Position numbers and translations under genes: made by a program. Shown here piece by piece: positions 8,871 to 17,538 of a stretch of 64,000 nt of DNA (its first letter is position 1; each line of letters starts with the position of its first letter). The notes below the pieces were generated by a model that was not told the origin of the DNA, did no database searches, and saw only the letters and a program-made list of their open reading frames with translations. The stretch is taken from contig JBKAGX010000006.1 in the NCBI GenBank assembly GCA_046290575.1, positions 141,715 through 205,714 on the forward strand. The letters are read 5' to 3'. This stretch comes from JANQQJ01 sp046290575 (GTDB taxonomy: Bacteria > Pseudomonadota > Alphaproteobacteria > SMXS01).

Positions 8871-9835
8871 GGCCGGGGCGCGGCTGCGCGGCGCAGCCGG
8901 TCGTTGATCGCCCGGCCCAGCCCAATTTCGGGCACGGGTGCGACGGCGATGCGTTTAGCGCCGGTGTCGTCCAGATTGCGCAGCATCCGGAACAGATTGG
9001 CGGCGGCCTCTTGCAAACTTGCCTGCTCGCTCAGGTTCAGTTCAGGTGTTTCGCCATCGCAAGGCGCACCAAAGCCCAACAGCACCTCTCCGGGCCGTTT
9101 GTCCAATGCGTTCAGCCGCAGTGTCGCCTCTGGCGCATAATGGCTTCGCAGTTGGCCTGGGGCGGTGATGGGGTCTGTGTCCTCAGCGCGACCAATCTTG
9201 CTGCCGAGCACGTCTTCGATGTCCTCCAGCGGAACGCCGCCGGCCCGCAGCAGGATGGCTTTGTCGCCATCGACCGACAGGATGGTGGATTCGAGCCCGA
9301 CCGTGCAGGGGCCGCCATCGATCACCAGGTCAAGGGATAGCGCATCGGTCACGTCCCGGGCTGTGGTCGGACTGATCCTGCCGGACGGATTGGCGCTGGG
9401 CGCCGCCAGGGCGCCTCCGAAGGCCTTCAAGAGTGCGTGGGCGACCGGATGTGCGGGGACACGCACGGCAAGTGTCTCCAGTCCTGCCGATGCCAGCAGC
9501 GACACCGGGCAATCCGCGCGTCTTTTAAGGACGAGCGTCAGCGGTCCCGGCCAGAATGCTTCGGCCAGTGCTACGGCCAAGGCTGGCAGGTCGACCAGTG
9601 ACCTTACGGTCTCTATATCTGCGCAATGCGCGATCAACGGGTTGAAGTGGGGACGGCCTTTGATTTCGAAGATGCGTGCGACAGCCTTGTCATTGCAGGC
9701 ATCGGCGGCGAGCCCATAAACGGTTTCCGTCGGCAGGCCAACGGGCTCGCCAGCACGAAGCAGGGCGACTGCGCGCGCCATCACCGCATCCGTCGGGGGC
9801 TGGATAGTCTCTGTCTGATCGAGCTGTTGTTCCAT
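8867..9835 (-). CDS. L-threonylcarbamoyladenylate synthase (Sua5/YwlC type)
   Basis: 322 residues. The YrdC domain (LLRAGEPVGLPTETVYGLAADA, KGRPHFNPLIAH, PGPLTLVLKR, APSANPSGRISPT) makes threonylcarbamoyl-AMP from Thr, bicarbonate and ATP for the t6A modification at position 37 of ANN-decoding tRNAs. The C-terminal Sua5 extension (GQLRSHYAPEATLRL) shows it is the long Sua5 form rather than short TsaC. An in-frame start at 9901 adds 22 residues. ATG 9835 is preferred because it gives the usual spacing before the YrdC domain and avoids overlap with the divergent gene. Expressed with the FAD oxidase. Confidence 0.92.
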   Translation of the reverse strand: MEQQLDQTETIQPPTDAVMARAVALLRAGEPVGLPTETVYGLAADACNDKAVARIFEIKGRPHFNPLIAHCADIETVRSLVDLPALAVALAEAFWPGPLTLVLKRRADCPVSLLASAGLETLAVRVPAHPVAHALLKAFGGALAAPSANPSGRISPTTARDVTDALSLDLVIDGGPCTVGLESTILSVDGDKAILLRAGGVPLEDIEDVLGSKIGRAEDTDPITAPGQLRSHYAPEATLRLNALDKRPGEVLLGFGAPCDGETPELNLSEQASLQEAAANLFRMLRNLDDTGAKRIAVAPVPEIGLGRAINDRLRRAAAPRP

Positions 9836-9899
9836 CTCGATGACTTCATAAACCAATTCAACATTGGTTTCCGCAACCTTCGTCCCTAGGATGCCCTGC

Positions 9900-11000
9900 A
9901 TGGATAAGCCTGTACTAGACTACCCGTGGGACGACCTGCCGCCGGCAGGCACCACCAAAGAAGTGGCCCCCGGTGTGCGCTGGCTGCAGATGCCGCTGCC
10001 TTTCGCGCTTGATCACATCAACCTCTACCTGATCGATGATGGAGACTCCTGGGCCATCGTCGATACCGGGATCAGGGGGGATGAAACCCGCGCTCATTGG
10101 GAACAGATCATCGCCAATGAGCTTGACGGCAAACCCATCGGCACAGTGATCGTCACCCACATGCACCCCGATCATGTCGGGCAGGCAGGATGGCTGACGC
10201 GCACCTTTGATGCCGAGTTCTGGATGTCGCGCGGCGAGTACTACTATGCCCGGGCGATCGAAGGCAGCCGCAAGGAAGAGTTTCAGGACGCCGCCATTGC
10301 GTTCTTTGCCAAGGGTGGGCTGCCGCAAAAGACCCTCGATCATATCCGCAAGACCCGCTGGGGGAATTATGACAAGGCTGTGGAGCCGATCCCGGTCGGG
10401 TACCGTCGTTTGATCGATGGCGAGTCACTCACGCTGGGGGGTCGCCGCTGGGACGTTGTGACCGGCAGCGGGCATTCGCCCGAACACGCCTGCCTGATGT
10501 GTGAGGAACTGGGCGTGCTGATCTCCGGCGACCAGGTGCTGCCGCGGATTACATCCAATGTCAGTGTGAATCCAAATGAGCCGGAAGAGAACCCGCTCAA
10601 ATTCTGGCTCGCCAGCCACGAGAAATTCCTGGGTCTGCCGGATTCGCTGCTGGTGCTGCCGTCGCACAACAAGCCGTTTCATGGGCTGCATGCGCGGTTG
10701 AACTATCTGATCTATCACCATGAAGACCGGATGCTGGCGGTAGAGGAACAATGTGTGGAGCCGAAGACGGCTTATGAACTGTTGCCCGTGATGTTCGAGC
10801 GCGAACTCGATGATTTTCAGATGACGCTGGCATTGGGCGAGTGCCTTTCCCATCTTCATCTTTTGATGGATCGGGGCCGCCTGTCTCGGGAAATGGGCGC
10901 AGATGGTATATATCGGTATCAGAGTATCGACCCGACCCTGGCCCAGCGTGCCCACCCGGATACGCATGACCCGAAGGACGATGCGCCTATTATGGTGTAA
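9900..11000 (+). CDS. MBL-fold metallo-hydrolase
   Basis: 366 residues with the metallo-beta-lactamase signature VTHMHPDHVGQAGWL (HxHxDH), a second His in GSGHSPEHACL and a metal Asp in LGVLISGDQVLP, so a binuclear metal site is intact. A C-terminal extension after about residue 250 matches MBL proteins with a helical BLACT-like domain. ATG 9900 is preferred to ATG 9891 and the upstream 9864 start because AGGA sits 9 bases before it. It lies 21 bases before the acyl-CoA ligase gene and probably shares its transcript, suggesting a thioester or lactone hydrolase, which is inference. Confidence 0.87.
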   Translation: MDKPVLDYPWDDLPPAGTTKEVAPGVRWLQMPLPFALDHINLYLIDDGDSWAIVDTGIRGDETRAHWEQIIANELDGKPIGTVIVTHMHPDHVGQAGWLTRTFDAEFWMSRGEYYYARAIEGSRKEEFQDAAIAFFAKGGLPQKTLDHIRKTRWGNYDKAVEPIPVGYRRLIDGESLTLGGRRWDVVTGSGHSPEHACLMCEELGVLISGDQVLPRITSNVSVNPNEPEENPLKFWLASHEKFLGLPDSLLVLPSHNKPFHGLHARLNYLIYHHEDRMLAVEEQCVEPKTAYELLPVMFERELDDFQMTLALGECLSHLHLLMDRGRLSREMGADGIYRYQSIDPTLAQRAHPDTHDPKDDAPIMV

Positions 11001-11021
11001 CCCTAGTATTGGAGATCGGGG

Positions 11022-12713
11022 ATGGTCTATCCCTGGCTGAAAACCTATCCCGAAGGGATAGATTGGAACCAGAAATTCGAAGCTCAGCCTGTTTTCGCTG
11101 CGCTGGATATCGGGGCTGCAAACTGGCCGGGCAATGTGCATCTGGAGTTTCTGGATCGCAGCTTTACCTATGGCGAAATTCTCAAGCTTGCCAACAGGGC
11201 GGCGAAAGGCTTCCAGAACATCGGCGTGCAGAAGGGCACCAAGGTGGGACTTTTCCTGCCGAACTGCCCGCAGCAGGTGATCGCCTATTACGGCGTGCTG
11301 AAAGCCGGCGGCACGGTGGTCAATTACAGCCCGCTCTATTCAGAGCCGGAACTGCTGCATCAGATCGAAGATTCGCAGACCGATATCATGGTCACCCTCG
11401 ATCTGGAGGCGCTCTATCCCAAGATGCAGCAGCTGATGGATGAGAGCCGGGTGAACAAGCTGGTTGTCGCCAGCCTGCAGGACATGATGCCGCGCACCAA
11501 GGGCGTGCTGTTTTCGCTGTTGCGCCGCAAAGATATTGCCAAGGTGGCCAAAGACGAGCAGCACGTGCCCTGGGATGATCTGATGGATAATGACGGTGCC
11601 TATGAAGCCGTCGAGATCGACCCGCATGAGGATCTGGCGGTATTGCAATATACGGGTGGCACCACCGGGACGCCGAAGGGCGCGATGCTGACGCACGCCA
11701 ATGTCTTCATCAATGCATGCCAGAACAAGGTTTGGCTGGAAGGGTTTCAAGAAGGCAAGGAAACCACCATCGGTGCCCTGCCGTTCTTCCATGCCTTTGC
11801 CATGACGACCATGCTGGTGATGGCGACCATGGCCGGCACGCGGATTATTCTCCATCCGCGCTTTGAACTCGACGATATTGTCCGCGACATCATCCGCAAG
11901 AAACCCAGCACGATCGCTGGTGTGCCGACCATGTTTACCGCCATGGCCAACCACAAGGACGCCAACCGCGACTCGTTCTCGTCGCTGAAATGGTGCATGT
12001 CCGGTGGCGCGCCATTGCCCAACGAGGTGCGTGAGCATTTTGAATCGGTGACCGGCGTTGAAATCGTCGAAGGATATGGCCTGACCGAATCGTCGCCGAC
12101 GGCAACCTGCGGGCTGCATTTCGGCCTCAACAAGAATGGGTCCATCGGGCTTCCGCTGCCGCAGACCAGGATCATTGTCGTCGACAAGGAAGACCCGACG
12201 CGCGTGCTGCCTGCGGGAGAAATCGGCGAAATCACCATCGACGGCCCGCAGGTGATGAAGGGCTATTGGCAGAACCCCGAGGCTACAGCTGAAACCATTG
12301 TCGAAGGTCGGCTGCGGACCGGCGATGTCGGCTACATGGATGAAGACGGCTACACCTTCATCATCGACCGCATGAAAGACATGATTCTGGTCGGCGGATT
12401 CAACGTTTACCCGCGCTTTGTTGAAGAAGCGATCCACAAGCATCCGGCCGTGAAGGAAGTCACTGTGATCGGTGTGCCCGATGACTATTCCGGTGAAGCG
12501 CCCAAGGCGTTTGTTGTGCTGAAAGACGGTGCCGGGCCGATCACCGCTGAAGAGCTCGACACTTTTTTGCGCGAGCATATCGGCAAGCACGAGCTGCCGC
12601 GCGAAATCGAATTCCGCGATGAACTTCCCAAGACCATGGTCGGCAAGCTGTCAAAGAAGGAATTGGTGGCCGAGGAAGAAGCCAAGCTTGTGGAGCCGGA
12701 GGAAGCCGCTTGA
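11022..12713 (+). CDS. Long-chain fatty-acid-CoA ligase (AMP-binding)
   Basis: 563 residues, ANL superfamily. The P-loop LQYTGGTTGTPKGAMLTH, the A5 motif VEGYGLTESSP, the A7/A8 region RTGDVGYMDEDGYTFIIDRMKDMILVGG and the A10 Lys in PKTMVGKLSKKEL are all intact. It converts a fatty acid, ATP and CoA to acyl-CoA through an acyl-adenylate. ATG with GGAG about 7 bases upstream. Partner of the MBL hydrolase just upstream. Length and motifs fit FadD-type medium/long-chain ligases; chain-length preference unknown. Confidence 0.92.
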   Translation: MVYPWLKTYPEGIDWNQKFEAQPVFAALDIGAANWPGNVHLEFLDRSFTYGEILKLANRAAKGFQNIGVQKGTKVGLFLPNCPQQVIAYYGVLKAGGTVVNYSPLYSEPELLHQIEDSQTDIMVTLDLEALYPKMQQLMDESRVNKLVVASLQDMMPRTKGVLFSLLRRKDIAKVAKDEQHVPWDDLMDNDGAYEAVEIDPHEDLAVLQYTGGTTGTPKGAMLTHANVFINACQNKVWLEGFQEGKETTIGALPFFHAFAMTTMLVMATMAGTRIILHPRFELDDIVRDIIRKKPSTIAGVPTMFTAMANHKDANRDSFSSLKWCMSGGAPLPNEVREHFESVTGVEIVEGYGLTESSPTATCGLHFGLNKNGSIGLPLPQTRIIVVDKEDPTRVLPAGEIGEITIDGPQVMKGYWQNPEATAETIVEGRLRTGDVGYMDEDGYTFIIDRMKDMILVGGFNVYPRFVEEAIHKHPAVKEVTVIGVPDDYSGEAPKAFVVLKDGAGPITAEELDTFLREHIGKHELPREIEFRDELPKTMVGKLSKKELVAEEEAKLVEPEEAA

Positions 12714-12734
12714 TGCCTACAGAGGGTGTCTGTG

Positions 12735-12763
12735 TTGATTTAACTAGTTAGACTAGTTATAAA
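12735..12763 (+). promoter_or_regulatory. Toxin-antitoxin promoter with operator filling the spacer
   Basis: TTGATT (12735-12740) and TATAAA (12758-12763) are separated by exactly 17 bases. The spacer holds almost all of the perfect inverted repeat TAACTAGT-TAG-ACTAGTTA (12741-12759). Antitoxin binding there would block RNA polymerase, the standard autoregulation of type II modules. The predicted start of transcription falls on or next to the antitoxin ATG at 12769, so the mRNA may be leaderless. Confidence 0.7.
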
Positions 12764-12768
12764 CCAGA

Positions 12769-13026
12769 ATGGCCTTTGAAAAACGCGTGATCTGGAGCCT
12801 GTTTGACGCAAAAGCGAAGCTGAGCGCGCTCGTCGACGCTGCGCTGTCCCAAGGGCCGCAGCTGATTACGCGACGGGGAAAGCCGGCTGTCGTGGTTGTC
12901 GCCGCTGATGACTATGAGCGGTTGGTATCACCCAAACAATCTTTCAAGGATTATCTTCGCAGTGGACCGTCTGACGCGTTGGACATTCAGCGTATCAAGA
13001 ACGGCGCGCGGCCAGTCGACCTTTGA
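12769..13026 (+). CDS. Type II antitoxin, Phd/YefM family
   Basis: 85 residues with the Phd/YefM N-terminal DNA-binding and dimerisation fold (WSLFDAKAKLSALVDAAL, then PQLITRRGKPAVVVVAADDYERL). The short C-terminal tail (SFKDYLRS, RIKNGARPVDL) would wrap the toxin. It neutralises the VapC-type toxin downstream and represses its own promoter through the palindrome at 12741-12759. Its stop codon overlaps the toxin TTG start (TTGA). No Shine-Dalgarno site precedes the ATG, consistent with a leaderless message. Confidence 0.9.
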   Translation: MAFEKRVIWSLFDAKAKLSALVDAALSQGPQLITRRGKPAVVVVAADDYERLVSPKQSFKDYLRSGPSDALDIQRIKNGARPVDL

Positions 13027-13457
13027 AGTTCCTGATTGATACCAACGTCGTTTCTGAAATCCGGAAACCGTCCCCGGAACCGGCGGTTGCCCAGTGGTAC
13101 GATTCGGTGCCAGAAGACGATCTGTTTTTGTCCGTCGCCGTTTTGGCTGAAATCGCACAAGGCATAGAAGCGCTACGGCAGCGGTCGTCTGAACGCGCAC
13201 GGCTGTTCGATCAATGGCTTGCTGGCCTAAGCCGGGCCTATGCAGACCGCATCATCGACGTTGACCGGGATATTGCTGACACATGGGGCCGTTTGAACGG
13301 GGCAGCATTGGCATTGGGGCAGGCGCCGCAGCTTGTCGACAATCTGCTGGCCGCGACTGCGATGAATCAGGGGCTTGCGATTGCAACACGAAACGTCCGA
13401 GACTTCGCGGAGCTGCCTGTTTCCATCTTTAACCCTTGGCACGAGGTGACGGATTGA
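13023..13457 (+). CDS. vapC: VapC-like PIN-domain toxin ribonuclease
   Basis: 144-residue PIN domain. The acidic metal-binding residues are visible: Asp in FLIDTNVVSE, Glu in VLAEIAQGIEAL, Asp in QLVDNLLAATA and a final Asp in NVRDFAEL. VapC toxins are Mg2+-dependent RNases that often cut initiator tRNA or rRNA. It starts at TTG overlapping the antitoxin stop by two bases, so it is translationally coupled. Its own stop (13455-13457) overlaps the TTG start of the deacetylase-like gene, tying the toxin message to a housekeeping operon. All catalytic acids appear intact, so it is probably active. Confidence 0.92.
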   Translation: MKFLIDTNVVSEIRKPSPEPAVAQWYDSVPEDDLFLSVAVLAEIAQGIEALRQRSSERARLFDQWLAGLSRAYADRIIDVDRDIADTWGRLNGAALALGQAPQLVDNLLAATAMNQGLAIATRNVRDFAELPVSIFNPWHEVTD

Positions 13458-14392
13458 CGACGCTTCTGGTCACGCACAATGACTGTCTCTATCACGATAC
13501 GACGACGGCGCACCCGGAGTCGCCGGACCGGCTGCGTGCCGTGCTGCACGCTCTGGAGCGCGAAGAATTTCAGTATCTCATTCGCGATGAGGCGCCATTG
13601 GCGACGGATGAGCAGCTTTGCCGCGTGCACCCTGCCAGCCATCTGCAATGGATCGGTGCGTCGGTTGACCGGGCCGCCATGGAAGATCACGTTTTTCTGG
13701 ATTCCGATACGGTGGTCTCACCGGGATCTTTTCTGGCGGCGCGCCGGGCGGCGGGCGCTGTCTGCCATGCAGTGGGGGCCGTTGCGCTGGGTGAGGCCCG
13801 CAACGCGTTCTGTGCCGTGCGCCCGCCGGGCCATCATGCGGAACCGGGCAAGCCAATGGGGTTTTGCCTGTTCAACAATGTCGCGGTTGGCGCCCATGAA
13901 GCCCGAGTCGTCCATGGCCTGGAGCGGGTAGCTGTTATCGATTTCGATGTGCATCACGGCAACGGCACGCAGGCGATGTTCGAGCATGACGCCAGGCTGT
14001 TTTATGCCTCGACCCACCAATCGCCGCTCTATCCGGGCACTGGCGATGCTGAAGAGCGTGGCGTCGGCAACATTTTGAACGTTCCGCTGGCGCCTGGCGG
14101 CGATGGCCCCGCGCTCCGAAAAGCTCTGGTCGACCACGTGATCCCGGCGCTGGACCGCTTCGAACCCGATTTGATTATGATATCCGCTGGTTTCGATGGG
14201 CATAAGGGTGACCCGCTGGCCAATCTCAATTTCGAAACCGATGATTTCGCCACGGCGACAGACCTGCTCTGCGAAGCGGCTGAACGCTTGTGCGAAGGAC
14301 GCGTCGTCTCTACCTTGGAAGGTGGATATAATTTGACCGATCTGGCGGATAGCGCAGCTGCGCATGTCAGCGCTTTGATGCGGCACAGTTAA
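13454..14392 (+). CDS. Histone deacetylase family protein
   Basis: 312 residues of the HDAC/acetylpolyamine amidohydrolase fold. The catalytic RPPGHHAEPGKPMGFCLFNN (paired His), VIDFDVHHGNGTQ (zinc Asp/His) and ISAGFDGHKGDPL (second zinc Asp) are complete. Bacterial members deacetylate small molecules or proteins. A TTG start at 13454 is chosen because GAGGTG lies about 5 bases upstream; TTG 13436 is also in frame. It begins the run to xseB, ispA and dxs, an order also seen in other alphaproteobacteria. Overlap with the toxin stop suggests coupled translation. Confidence 0.9.
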   Translation: MTTLLVTHNDCLYHDTTTAHPESPDRLRAVLHALEREEFQYLIRDEAPLATDEQLCRVHPASHLQWIGASVDRAAMEDHVFLDSDTVVSPGSFLAARRAAGAVCHAVGAVALGEARNAFCAVRPPGHHAEPGKPMGFCLFNNVAVGAHEARVVHGLERVAVIDFDVHHGNGTQAMFEHDARLFYASTHQSPLYPGTGDAEERGVGNILNVPLAPGGDGPALRKALVDHVIPALDRFEPDLIMISAGFDGHKGDPLANLNFETDDFATATDLLCEAAERLCEGRVVSTLEGGYNLTDLADSAAAHVSALMRHS

Positions 14393-14409
14393 AGGGAGAG
14401 ACCGCGCCG

Positions 14410-14664
14410 ATGGTGGATGCAACCCCTGCACTACCGGAAGATATTCAGTCCATGACATTCGAGCAGGCATTGGCGGAGCTCGAGTCCGTTGTGGGAAAGC
14501 TGGAAAGCGGCCAGGTGGGCCTTGAAGACTCTATTGACATGTACACCCGTGGCTCGCTGCTGAAGCAGCATTGTGCGGCCAAACTGGCTGATGCGCAGGC
14601 GCGGATTGAAAAAGTTGTGGTCACCGGCGGGTCGGTTTCCACGGAACCGGCTGATCTGGACTAA
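14410..14664 (+). CDS. xseB: Exodeoxyribonuclease VII small subunit
   Basis: 84 residues with the XseB signature MTFEQALAELESVVGKLESGQVGLEDSIDMYTRG followed by LLKQHCAAKLADAQARIEKV. It forms the helical small subunit that decorates the XseA catalytic subunit in degrading single-stranded DNA. ATG with a GGGAGAG site about 10 bases upstream. It lies 6 bases before ispA, as in many proteobacteria; xseA is not in the window. Confidence 0.95.
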   Translation: MVDATPALPEDIQSMTFEQALAELESVVGKLESGQVGLEDSIDMYTRGSLLKQHCAAKLADAQARIEKVVVTGGSVSTEPADLD

Positions 14665-14670
14665 CATCCC

Positions 14671-15576
14671 TTGAGTACATCACCTGATATCGACGTCCTT
14701 AGCGCCGAAATGGCCACGGTTGCAAAAGCAGTCGATGGCGCACTCGAGCGCATCCTGCCGGATGCTGAGGACTATGAAGCGCAACTGTTCGAGGCCATGC
14801 GCTATGCGACGCTAGCGGGTGGCAAGCGGCTGCGGCCCTTTCTCGTTCTCGCCAGCGCGGCGCTGTTTGACGTACCGACAGACCGGGCAACACGCGCTGC
14901 CTGCGCGCTGGAATGCATCCACACCTACTCGCTGGTGCATGATGATCTGCCGTGTATGGACGATGATGATCTACGCCGGGGTATTCCGACGACGCATAAG
15001 AAATTCGATGAGGCGACAGCTGTTCTGGCTGGTGATGCGCTGCTGACTTATGCGTTTGAAATACTGGCCGATCCAGACACGCATCACGATCCGCTGGTGC
15101 GCGCGGAATTGGTGCATGCGCTCGCCAAGGCTGCCGGCGGGCACGGTATGGTCGGCGGTCAGATGATTGACCTGCTGGCTGCCGATCACGACATGAAAAT
15201 CGGCGAGGTCACGCGGCTGCAGCAGATGAAGACCGGTGCGCTGATCCGGTTTGCCGTCGAGGCGGGCGGGATCATGGGGCGCGCCACCAAGGATCAGCAT
15301 ACGGCCCTGCAGAACTATGCCCACGATCTTGGCCTGGCATTTCAGATCGTTGACGATTTACTGGATGTTGAAGGGTCTGAAGAAGAAATGGGCAAGGCTG
15401 TCGGCAAAGATGCTGATGGTGGAAAAGCGACGTTCGTCTCCCTACTTGGAATAGAACGGGCCAGAACACAGGCAGATATGCTTGCGTCTCAAGCAATTGT
15501 GCATCTGGATGTGTTTGATGACCGTGCCGAGCTGCTGCGGCTACTGCCGCATTTTGTGGTCAACCGGCGCCATTAG
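14671..15576 (+). CDS. ispA: Polyprenyl synthetase, farnesyl diphosphate synthase type
   Basis: 301 residues, TTG start. The first Asp-rich motif is HDDLPCMDDDDLRRG (DDxxxxD type, as in bacterial short-chain synthases) and the second is FQIVDDLLDVEG. The bulk of sequence before DDLPCMD fits FPP-length products. It condenses IPP with DMAPP/GPP to farnesyl diphosphate, supplying ubiquinone, hopanoid and undecaprenyl pathways. It sits between xseB and dxs, so the first and a later step of isoprenoid synthesis are co-expressed. Confidence 0.94.
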   Translation: MSTSPDIDVLSAEMATVAKAVDGALERILPDAEDYEAQLFEAMRYATLAGGKRLRPFLVLASAALFDVPTDRATRAACALECIHTYSLVHDDLPCMDDDDLRRGIPTTHKKFDEATAVLAGDALLTYAFEILADPDTHHDPLVRAELVHALAKAAGGHGMVGGQMIDLLAADHDMKIGEVTRLQQMKTGALIRFAVEAGGIMGRATKDQHTALQNYAHDLGLAFQIVDDLLDVEGSEEEMGKAVGKDADGGKATFVSLLGIERARTQADMLASQAIVHLDVFDDRAELLRLLPHFVVNRRH

Positions 15577-15587
15577 GGAGATCTGAT

Positions 15588-17516
15588 TTGAGTGAACCCA
15601 CACCCCTTCTTGACCAGATTCATGGTCCTGCGGATTTAAGGAAGCTACGGTCCTCTGACCTGCACCAGGTGGCCGACGAACTCCGGTCGGCCGTGATCGA
15701 TACGGTATCGCGCACCGGTGGCCATCTGGGCGCCGGTTTGGGCGTCGTCGAGCTGACGGCCGCAATACACTTTGTCTTCAATACGCCGGATGACCGGCTG
15801 ATCTGGGACGTGGGGCACCAGTGCTATCCACACAAGATTCTGACGGGCCGCCGGGACCGGATGGGCACTCTGCGGCAGGGCGACGGGCTCTCCGGCTTCA
15901 CCAAGCGCGCCGAGAGTGAGTATGACCCGTTTGGCGCTGCGCACAGCTCCACATCGATTTCGGCGGGGCTGGGCATGGCTGTCGCGCGCGACCTGGCCGG
16001 CAAGGACAATAACGTCATTGCGGTGATCGGTGATGGTTCCATGAGCGCCGGTATGGCCTATGAGGCGATGAACAATGCCGGGTCCATGGACAAGCGGTTG
16101 ATCGTTATTCTCAACGATAACGACATGTCGATTGCGCCGCCGGTGGGCGCGATGAGCGCCTATCTGGCGCGCCTATTGTCCTCACGGTCCTATTTGAGCG
16201 TGCGTGAGTTGATGAAGCAGGTGGCCAGCATCTTCCCGCGGTCGATCGAGGAGCGCGCCAAGCGGGTTGAGGAATATGCGCGCGGTATGGCGACCGGCGG
16301 CACCCTGTTCGAAGAACTGGGCTTTTATTACATCGGCCCGATTGACGGCCATAATCTCGATCATTTGCTACCGGTTCTGAAAAATGTGCGCGACAGCGAC
16401 AAGGGTCCCGTGCTGCTGCACGTGGTGACGAAGAAGGGTAAGGGGTACCCGCCGGCTGAAGCCGCGGCCGACAAATATCATGGGGTTTCCAAGTTTGATG
16501 TGGTGACCGGCACGCAGATGAAGGCGAAGTCGAACGCGCCCAGCTACACCAAGGTTTTTGCCCAGTCGCTGATCAAGGAAGCCGAAAAAGACGACAAGAT
16601 CGTCGCGATCTCAGCGGCCATGCCCTCCGGTACAGGGCTTGATCTGTTCGGTCAGGCGTATCCGGACCGCTGTTTTGATGTCGGCATTGCAGAGCAGCAT
16701 GGGGTGACCTTTGCTGCCGGGCTGGCCAGCGAGGGCTACAAGCCCTTTGCGGCGATCTACTCGACCTTCCTGCAGCGTGCCTATGATCAGGTGGTCCATG
16801 ATGTGGCGATCCAGCGTCTGCCGGTGCGGTTTGCAATTGACCGGGCGGGTCTCGTCGGCGCCGACGGGCCGACCCATGCGGGGTCGTTCGACATCACCTA
16901 TCTCTCAACCCTGCCAGGCTTTGTGGTGATGGCCGCGGCTGACGAGGTCGAGCTGGTCAATATGGTCGCGACCGCCACCCAGATCGACGACCGTCCGTCT
17001 GCCTTCCGTTATCCCAGAGGCGAAGGCGTCGGCCTTGAAATGCCCGAGCATGGAACCCCGCTGGAAATCGGCAAGGGCCGGGTGATCCGAGAGGGGACCA
17101 GCATTGCCTTGTTGTCCTTCGGCGGGCGCTTGCAGGAATGCCTGAAAGCGGCCGACATGCTGGGTGGTCGTGGCTTCTCAACGACCGTTGTCGACGCACG
17201 CTTCGCCAAACCGCTGGACCATGATCTGATCCGGCGTTTGGCCAGGGAGCATGAAGTGCTGCTCACGCTTGAAGAGGGCGCGATCGGCGGTTTCGGTTCG
17301 CATGTGATGCATTTCCTGGCTGAGGATGGGTTGCTGGACAAAGGCCTCAAGCTGCGCTCAATGATCCTGCCGGACCGTTTCATCGATCAGGACAAGCCTG
17401 ATCTGATGTATGAGGCTGCCGGCCTGAATGCGCCGCAGATCGCCGAGAAGGCTTTAACAACGCTCGGCCTCGATAAGAGCAAAATCCACGATATCGTCAG
17501 GCAGATTTCAGCCTGA
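15588..17516 (+). CDS. dxs: 1-deoxy-D-xylulose-5-phosphate synthase
   Basis: 642 residues, the usual Dxs length. The thiamine diphosphate site IAVIGDGSMSAGMAYEAMNNAG, the catalytic-His region ahead of it (GHQCYPHKILTGRRD) and the pyrimidine-domain stretch DVGIAEQHGVTFAAGLA with the conserved Glu are intact. Transketolase C-terminal domain at about residues 490-620. It joins pyruvate and glyceraldehyde-3-phosphate to make DXP, the entry step of the MEP pathway. TTG start with AGGGAG upstream; 11 bases after ispA. Confidence 0.97.
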   Translation: MSEPTPLLDQIHGPADLRKLRSSDLHQVADELRSAVIDTVSRTGGHLGAGLGVVELTAAIHFVFNTPDDRLIWDVGHQCYPHKILTGRRDRMGTLRQGDGLSGFTKRAESEYDPFGAAHSSTSISAGLGMAVARDLAGKDNNVIAVIGDGSMSAGMAYEAMNNAGSMDKRLIVILNDNDMSIAPPVGAMSAYLARLLSSRSYLSVRELMKQVASIFPRSIEERAKRVEEYARGMATGGTLFEELGFYYIGPIDGHNLDHLLPVLKNVRDSDKGPVLLHVVTKKGKGYPPAEAAADKYHGVSKFDVVTGTQMKAKSNAPSYTKVFAQSLIKEAEKDDKIVAISAAMPSGTGLDLFGQAYPDRCFDVGIAEQHGVTFAAGLASEGYKPFAAIYSTFLQRAYDQVVHDVAIQRLPVRFAIDRAGLVGADGPTHAGSFDITYLSTLPGFVVMAAADEVELVNMVATATQIDDRPSAFRYPRGEGVGLEMPEHGTPLEIGKGRVIREGTSIALLSFGGRLQECLKAADMLGGRGFSTTVVDARFAKPLDHDLIRRLAREHEVLLTLEEGAIGGFGSHVMHFLAEDGLLDKGLKLRSMILPDRFIDQDKPDLMYEAAGLNAPQIAEKALTTLGLDKSKIHDIVRQISA

Positions 17517-17538
17517 TCGACAACATCGCTTATCCCTG

